In this document: positions 60,795-64,000 of the stretch, piece by piece
Position numbering within the stretch: position 1 is the first letter of the stretch
How the letters are laid out: the number at the start of each line of letters is the position of its first letter
NCBI RefSeq assembly: GCF_012295525.1
Contig: NZ_CP051167.1
Coordinates: 1,364,001-1,428,000, forward strand
Source: Oxynema aestuarii AP17
GTDB taxonomy: Bacteria > Cyanobacteriota > Cyanobacteriia > Cyanobacteriales > Laspinemataceae
Reading direction: 5' to 3'
Length of the DNA: 64,000 nucleotides
Notes under the pieces: model-generated
What the model was told of the DNA's origin: nothing
Databases searched by the model: none
The model's input: only the letters and a program-made list of their open reading frames with translations
Made by a program: the position numbers and the translations under genes

Positions 60795-61241
60795 CTAAAC
60801 TCGACTCATCGGCAGGCGGATCTTGTGCTTGCGCAAAATCCGCAGAATTTGCGTCCCACTCAGCTCTATTCCCGTTTTTTTAGATAAATGACTCGCGAGA
60901 CGTTGACTCGTCCAATGTTGACAGTCGTATCCCAAGCTCTCGGGAGGGGTATTGACTAATTCTAATAAAGTTTGAATATAATTTTCGTCCGCTTTACGGT
61001 AGTTTCCCCGTTCTCTGCGGTCTCTGAGGCTCTCGATATTATCCGGATCGCCGTGGACGCACCAATAGGCCACCGTTCGGTAAGAACAGCCTAAGAATTT
61101 GGCGATTTCTTCATAGGTTTTGCCGTCGTTTTGGAGCAGTAAAATTAAAGCGTGTTCCCGCAAGCGCGGGCAACTATTTTCGCGAATTGCCGTCTGTAGC
61201 GCTTTTTTCTGTTCGGCAGTCAAAAAATTTTTTGCTGGCAT
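60795..61241 (-). CDS. IS630-type helix-turn-helix protein lacking the transposase catalytic domain
   Basis: The 148-residue product matches the N-terminal DNA-binding half of IS630/Tc1-like transposases: first HTH LILLLQNDGKTYEEIAKFLGCSYRTVAYWCVHG (residues 32-64), then SLRDRRERGNYRK, and a second winged-helix part LASHLSKKTGIELSGTQILRILRKHKIRLP. The DDE domain (about 180 residues more) is absent, and the frame ends cleanly with a stop. It may be a transposase remnant or a domesticated DNA-binding protein. The start is ATG 61241. No inverted repeats flanking it were identified. Confidence 0.75.
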   Translation of the reverse strand: MPAKNFLTAEQKKALQTAIRENSCPRLREHALILLLQNDGKTYEEIAKFLGCSYRTVAYWCVHGDPDNIESLRDRRERGNYRKADENYIQTLLELVNTPPESLGYDCQHWTSQRLASHLSKKTGIELSGTQILRILRKHKIRLPMSRV

Positions 61242-61404
61242 TACAACCGAAAACCAGAATCCATCTAATTAGATTTTATGCTATTTAGATGTTATTCACA
61301 TCGCTGTCAAGGGCGCAAAGAGCCAAAAGTTGCATCGGCAAGGGGCGACGGCGATCTCCTTGAGAAAACTGGGAGTGATAAAAGTGACCCAGTTTTCTCG
61401 GAGT

Positions 61405-61923
61405 TTACGGTTGGCGATCGCCCGTGGCGTCATCGACGACTAAACCAATGGCGCCGTCTAATTCGGCATGGGCGAGATTGGCACCCTCTAACTTGGCTCC
61501 ACTCAAGCGGGCATTCCCGAGATTGGCGTTGGATAAGTTGGCATATTCTAGGTTGGAACCGCGTAAGTCGGCGTAACTCAAATCTGCACTGCTGAGATCC
61601 GCACCCCGAAGATCCGCATTTCGCAGGTCGGCTTTGCTGAGGTTAGCCGCACCCAAGTCGGCCCCTTGTAAGTCGGTTTTAACCAGTCGGGCGCCGTTTA
61701 AATCTGCTGAAAACAGGGTCGATCTTTGTAGGTTTCCACCACTGAGGTTGGAACCTTTGAGATTCGCCCCGGATAAGATTTGATGGCTCAAATCGACCCG
61801 TTCTAAGTTACACCCCTGACATTGCTTGAGTTCCATCAGTCGTTTGACATAGGTTTGATTGACCCCGCAACTCGAACACAGAGCGATCGCCACCATCGAG
61901 GTCAAGAGGTGTTTGATTTTCAC
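61405..61923 (-). CDS. pentapeptide-repeat lipoprotein
   Basis: Exported protein of 172 residues. The N-terminus is a signal peptide with a lipobox-like end (LTSMVAIALCSSC), suggesting lipidation near residue 19. A Cys pair (QCQGC) follows near 35-39, then about 22 A(D/N)LxX pentapeptide repeats (residues 40-160). A short tail ends the protein. The function is unknown. The start is ATG 61923. It is transcribed alone between unrelated genes. Confidence 0.85.
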   Translation of the reverse strand: MKIKHLLTSMVAIALCSSCGVNQTYVKRLMELKQCQGCNLERVDLSHQILSGANLKGSNLSGGNLQRSTLFSADLNGARLVKTDLQGADLGAANLSKADLRNADLRGADLSSADLSYADLRGSNLEYANLSNANLGNARLSGAKLEGANLAHAELDGAIGLVVDDATGDRQP

Positions 61924-62301
61924 ATTCTCGTTCCTTAATTTTTGTAAGCTACACGAGCAAATTTCCCCACTTGAACGGTGAATACATAACTAGCTATTTC
62001 TGTCAAAGGGGGTATGACCCCCTATTTTAGAACAGAATGGGTAAAGCGGGGGGGATCGTCGGGGGCGATCGCGACGACGATCCCGAGGTTCGAGAGGCGA
62101 TCGGTCGAGAAGGTGGCGATCGCGGGGCGAACCGTGGCGAAGATTCAAGCTAGAGAAAAGAGGGAGAAGGCGATCGCCGAGAACAAAGCTCGAACCCTTG
62201 GCGATCGCGATCTGAGATCGTCGGTCGATGGAAAATACCCTGAGAACCGCTTGCTTACCGGGGGGTTTTCGGGAACGCGAATCCCACGGGCTTGAAAACA
62301 C
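61924..62301. other. 378-base intergenic region rich in HIP1
   Basis: Many GCGATCGC-type octamers. A 93-codon plus-strand frame at 62014-62295 has a composition dominated by these repeats and no domain, so it is not supported as a gene. Confidence 0.45.
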
Positions 62302-62505
62302 CTACGTTACAATCACACTAATGACGATCGCCGCCAAAGAGAGGATAATACTAGCAACGATGACTCCTGCGGCGAGATTCCCTTTCTCGACTTCGGCACG
62401 GTAATCGATCGGGTCGAGCTTGTCAAACAGACGGACGCCGAGATAGAGCAAGATAATGCCGAGAAAACTCCAAACAATCGTTTCGACAACAACAGCCCAA
62501 TTCAT
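62302..62505 (-). CDS. DUF350 small membrane protein
   Basis: The 67-residue protein has two membrane helices (VVVETIVWSFLGIILLYLGVRLFD, residues 5-28, and LAAGVIVASIILSLAAIVISVIVT, residues 44-67) joined by the conserved loop KLDPIDYRAEVEKGN. This matches DUF350. Members are often found with DUF4178 and spermidine-synthase-like genes; function unknown. It is divergent from the gene at 62600. The start is ATG 62505. Confidence 0.85.
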   Translation of the reverse strand: MNWAVVVETIVWSFLGIILLYLGVRLFDKLDPIDYRAEVEKGNLAAGVIVASIILSLAAIVISVIVT

Positions 62506-62599
62506 GGTGATTTCTCCAATTCACAACGGCTAAAATCCAAACTTGGATCGAAAATCAAAGTGGCCTTTGGCGATTTTAACGACTTCTAAACGATCGATC

Positions 62600-63598
62600 A
62601 TGACACTTTCCGTAACCAAAAAAGCAACAAAACGCTTTATTGATTGGTGGGCGTACCTGGGTTTTGTCGCTTTGTCCCTCGTTTTATTGGCGGGTCTGGT
62701 TTCCACCAGTTTTTATCAGAATATTCTCAGCGAAAATATATTAGTCACCCCAGGACAGCCCGCCGAGTTTAAAAACATCGAACTCAAACCGACTGCGATC
62801 GGGGCGTTGCGAATTGACGCAACAGCATTGTTGCAGACCAATCGTTGGGTGACTTATGAAATTCGGATTTTCGATCGCGAGAAGAAACTGCTCGCGGCGG
62901 CGGTGAAACAAGCTTGGGCCGAGTCGGGAAGGTGGTACGAAGACGGGGAATCGGGCACCTGGTCGGAAAGAGACGTGCAAGCGGGGTTAGATTTGCGAGC
63001 AGGCGATCGCCCGGAAGAGATTACCCTGGCGCTCAATATCCTCGAATATACGGACACCTCCGGTCAAGCCATTAACGAACCTCTTGCGTTTCGGGTGAAA
63101 GTGTTTAATGGGGCGATCGATACCCGCTATCTAATGGCTGGGGCTGTAGGAACCACAGGGATGGCCATTTTGTGCTTGTTCTCAGTTCTCGGTTCCGGGA
63201 AAAAGACGATCGCCAAAACCATTTTAGATAGCGATATCGGCGATCGCGCCATTCTCGGTGGTTCCGATAAACTCGTCAAATTGAGTCTCGACATTACCGC
63301 AGACGAAACCTCGCCTCGCAGTCTGCGCGTCGATCTGTGGGTCAACGACGGCTATGGCGAACAAATTTACAAACAGTCGCAAACTGTTGTCTTGAAGTTT
63401 CATAAAGACGACAGTGGGGACATTACCAAAACTACCGGAAAGATGGTCTGTTATTTCGTGTTTGAAAAACGCGCATCCTACGGGTTTTATGCGGAAGTGA
63501 CCCCGGACGGTCCGGTGGATAAAACTGTGTTGACCGTCCGCGAGGAAGTGCGAACCCTCTCCGGGGTCAATATTGTCGCCATTCCCCAACCCGTCTGA
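62600..63598 (+). CDS. uncharacterised membrane protein next to DUF350
   Basis: The 332-residue product has a membrane helix near residues 15-38 (YLGFVALSLVLLAGLVSTSFY), an extracytoplasmic beta-rich domain (40-185; RWVTYEIRIFDREKKLLAAAVKQAWAESGRW), a second helix near 185-205 (YLMAGAVGTTGMAILCLFSVLG), and a cytoplasmic beta-rich end (LVKLSLDITADETSPRSLRVDLWVNDGYGE). I do not recognise the family, but its position beside DUF350 and a small membrane protein suggests one functional set. ATG 62600 is preferred over an upstream TTG. Confidence 0.75.
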   Translation: MTLSVTKKATKRFIDWWAYLGFVALSLVLLAGLVSTSFYQNILSENILVTPGQPAEFKNIELKPTAIGALRIDATALLQTNRWVTYEIRIFDREKKLLAAAVKQAWAESGRWYEDGESGTWSERDVQAGLDLRAGDRPEEITLALNILEYTDTSGQAINEPLAFRVKVFNGAIDTRYLMAGAVGTTGMAILCLFSVLGSGKKTIAKTILDSDIGDRAILGGSDKLVKLSLDITADETSPRSLRVDLWVNDGYGEQIYKQSQTVVLKFHKDDSGDITKTTGKMVCYFVFEKRASYGFYAEVTPDGPVDKTVLTVREEVRTLSGVNIVAIPQPV

Positions 63599-63640
63599 AT
63601 TATTTCTAACCGCCGTCTTCCGTGAAACTCCGTGTGAACC

Positions 63641-63871
63641 ATGTGGACTAAAATTTTTGCGCTGTTTGCTATTTTATTGGCGATCGCCACTATTGGAGCC
63701 GCTTACACCCAGAGTTCGGCCCTGACCTTACGTCAAGAACAACAAAGCTATTGGCCCCGTCACCGCACTTACCTGCACGGATCCTATCGTTCGGGGAGTT
63801 GGAATTATTCGCGCGATCGCTCCGATTACGGCGGCGGCTTTTTTGGTGGGGGTTCCGGCGTTGGAAAATAA
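63641..63871 (+). CDS. small membrane or secreted protein
   Basis: The 76-residue product starts with a hydrophobic helix that could be a signal anchor (IFALFAILLAIATIGAAYTQ, residues 5-24). It is followed by a Tyr/Arg/Ser/Gly-rich extracytoplasmic end with a GGGFFGGGSGVG tail. The start ATG 63641 lies 43 bases behind the preceding gene on the same strand, so the two are probably co-transcribed. Confidence 0.65.
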   Translation: MWTKIFALFAILLAIATIGAAYTQSSALTLRQEQQSYWPRHRTYLHGSYRSGSWNYSRDRSDYGGGFFGGGSGVGK

Positions 63872-63954
63872 GGTCGAACCGTGGAACCTTTGTTGGCGAA
63901 ACGAGCCGAGGAAGGCTCGATGACACTGAAGTTGCTCGAAGGTCGGCGATCGCT

Positions 63955-64000
63955 ATGGCCAAACAACGCTCTAAATCCGATTTTCCCACAAAAATCTGTC
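63955..64000 (+). CDS. DUF2256 protein, 5' end only (runs out of window)
   Basis: Only 15 codons are visible, MAKQRSKSDFPTKIC, which is the typical start of the small DUF2256 zinc-ribbon family (basic N-terminus, then P-x-K-x-C before a CxxC). The rest lies beyond the window. The function is unknown. Confidence 0.6.
   Translation, partial: MAKQRSKSDFPTKIC

Noticed and set aside
62014-62295. 93-codon plus-strand frame
   Set aside because: Sequence dominated by HIP1 octamers giving Ala-Ile and Asp-Arg repeats; no RBS or conserved motif.

Overview
The window is chromosomal DNA of a cyanobacterium. It carries psbO (PSII manganese-stabilising protein), glnB behind a perfect NtcA box, a PAM68-family PSII assembly protein, the TIGR03279-type radical SAM protein, a sucrose-phosphate phosphatase, an omega-3 desaturase and a HetZ-related regulator. 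The octamer GCGATCGC (HIP1) recurs throughout. The HetZ-related gene and the WD40-fused kinases fit a filamentous species, but the genus cannot be fixed from this sequence. No rRNA, complete tRNA, CRISPR array or intact transposase gene was recognised.

Layout. 0-7 kb: end of desB, glnB, rdgB, a phosphohexomutase, a secreted-type RTX-repeat protein, psbO. 7-13 kb: a Ser/Thr kinase with WD40 repeats, two uncharacterised proteins, the radical SAM protein and a PadR regulator with a palindrome over its own start. 13.5-18.6 kb: an RND efflux operon (adaptor plus pump) preceded by two near-identical 16-bp palindromes. 18.7-23 kb (minus strand): an uncharacterised protein, an unusual NYN-RNase III-dsRBD fusion next to an HNH nuclease, and an FAD oxidoreductase. 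23.7-29 kb: chemoreceptor, HIT hydrolase, a divergent SDR/AraC pair, a gene-poor stretch, a DHFR-like reductase. 29-34.5 kb: two uncharacterised proteins, spp, ruvA, rpsO, PAM68, aroF. 34.6-41.4 kb (minus strand): a PilB-like protein without its ATPase domain, HetZ-related protein, a PPIase with an ABC exporter, a YdcF-like protein. 42-49 kb: pentapeptide protein, tandem PPK2 phosphotransferase, second WD40 kinase, DUF3352 protein.

49.5-52.3 kb holds the strongest candidate for an undescribed system. It is a three-gene module with a MotA/ExbB-like proton-channel subunit bearing a long coiled-coil tail, followed by two paralogous ExbD/TolR-like subunits. One of these keeps the membrane Asp and the other has Ser at that position. 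52.7-54.2 kb is pyruvate kinase. 54.2-55 kb is a gene-free block with two related structured elements, one directly behind a strong promoter (possible HEARO/omega-type RNA), and dispersed palindromes. 55-60.1 kb (minus strand) has an ARPP-1-like protein, a vWA protein whose leader contains a promoter-terminator pair (candidate small RNA), and a large hybrid sensor kinase. 60.1-64 kb has gene remnants, a truncated IS630-like HTH protein, a pentapeptide lipoprotein, DUF350 and associated membrane proteins, and the start of a DUF2256 gene.

The genes form many small, mostly independent units. Real operons are likely for the RND pair, the MotA/ExbD triplet, HNH with NYN-RNase III, ABC with PPIase, vWA with ARPP-1, and ruvA-rpsO-PAM68. 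Assignments rest on motif reading by eye. No database search was possible.
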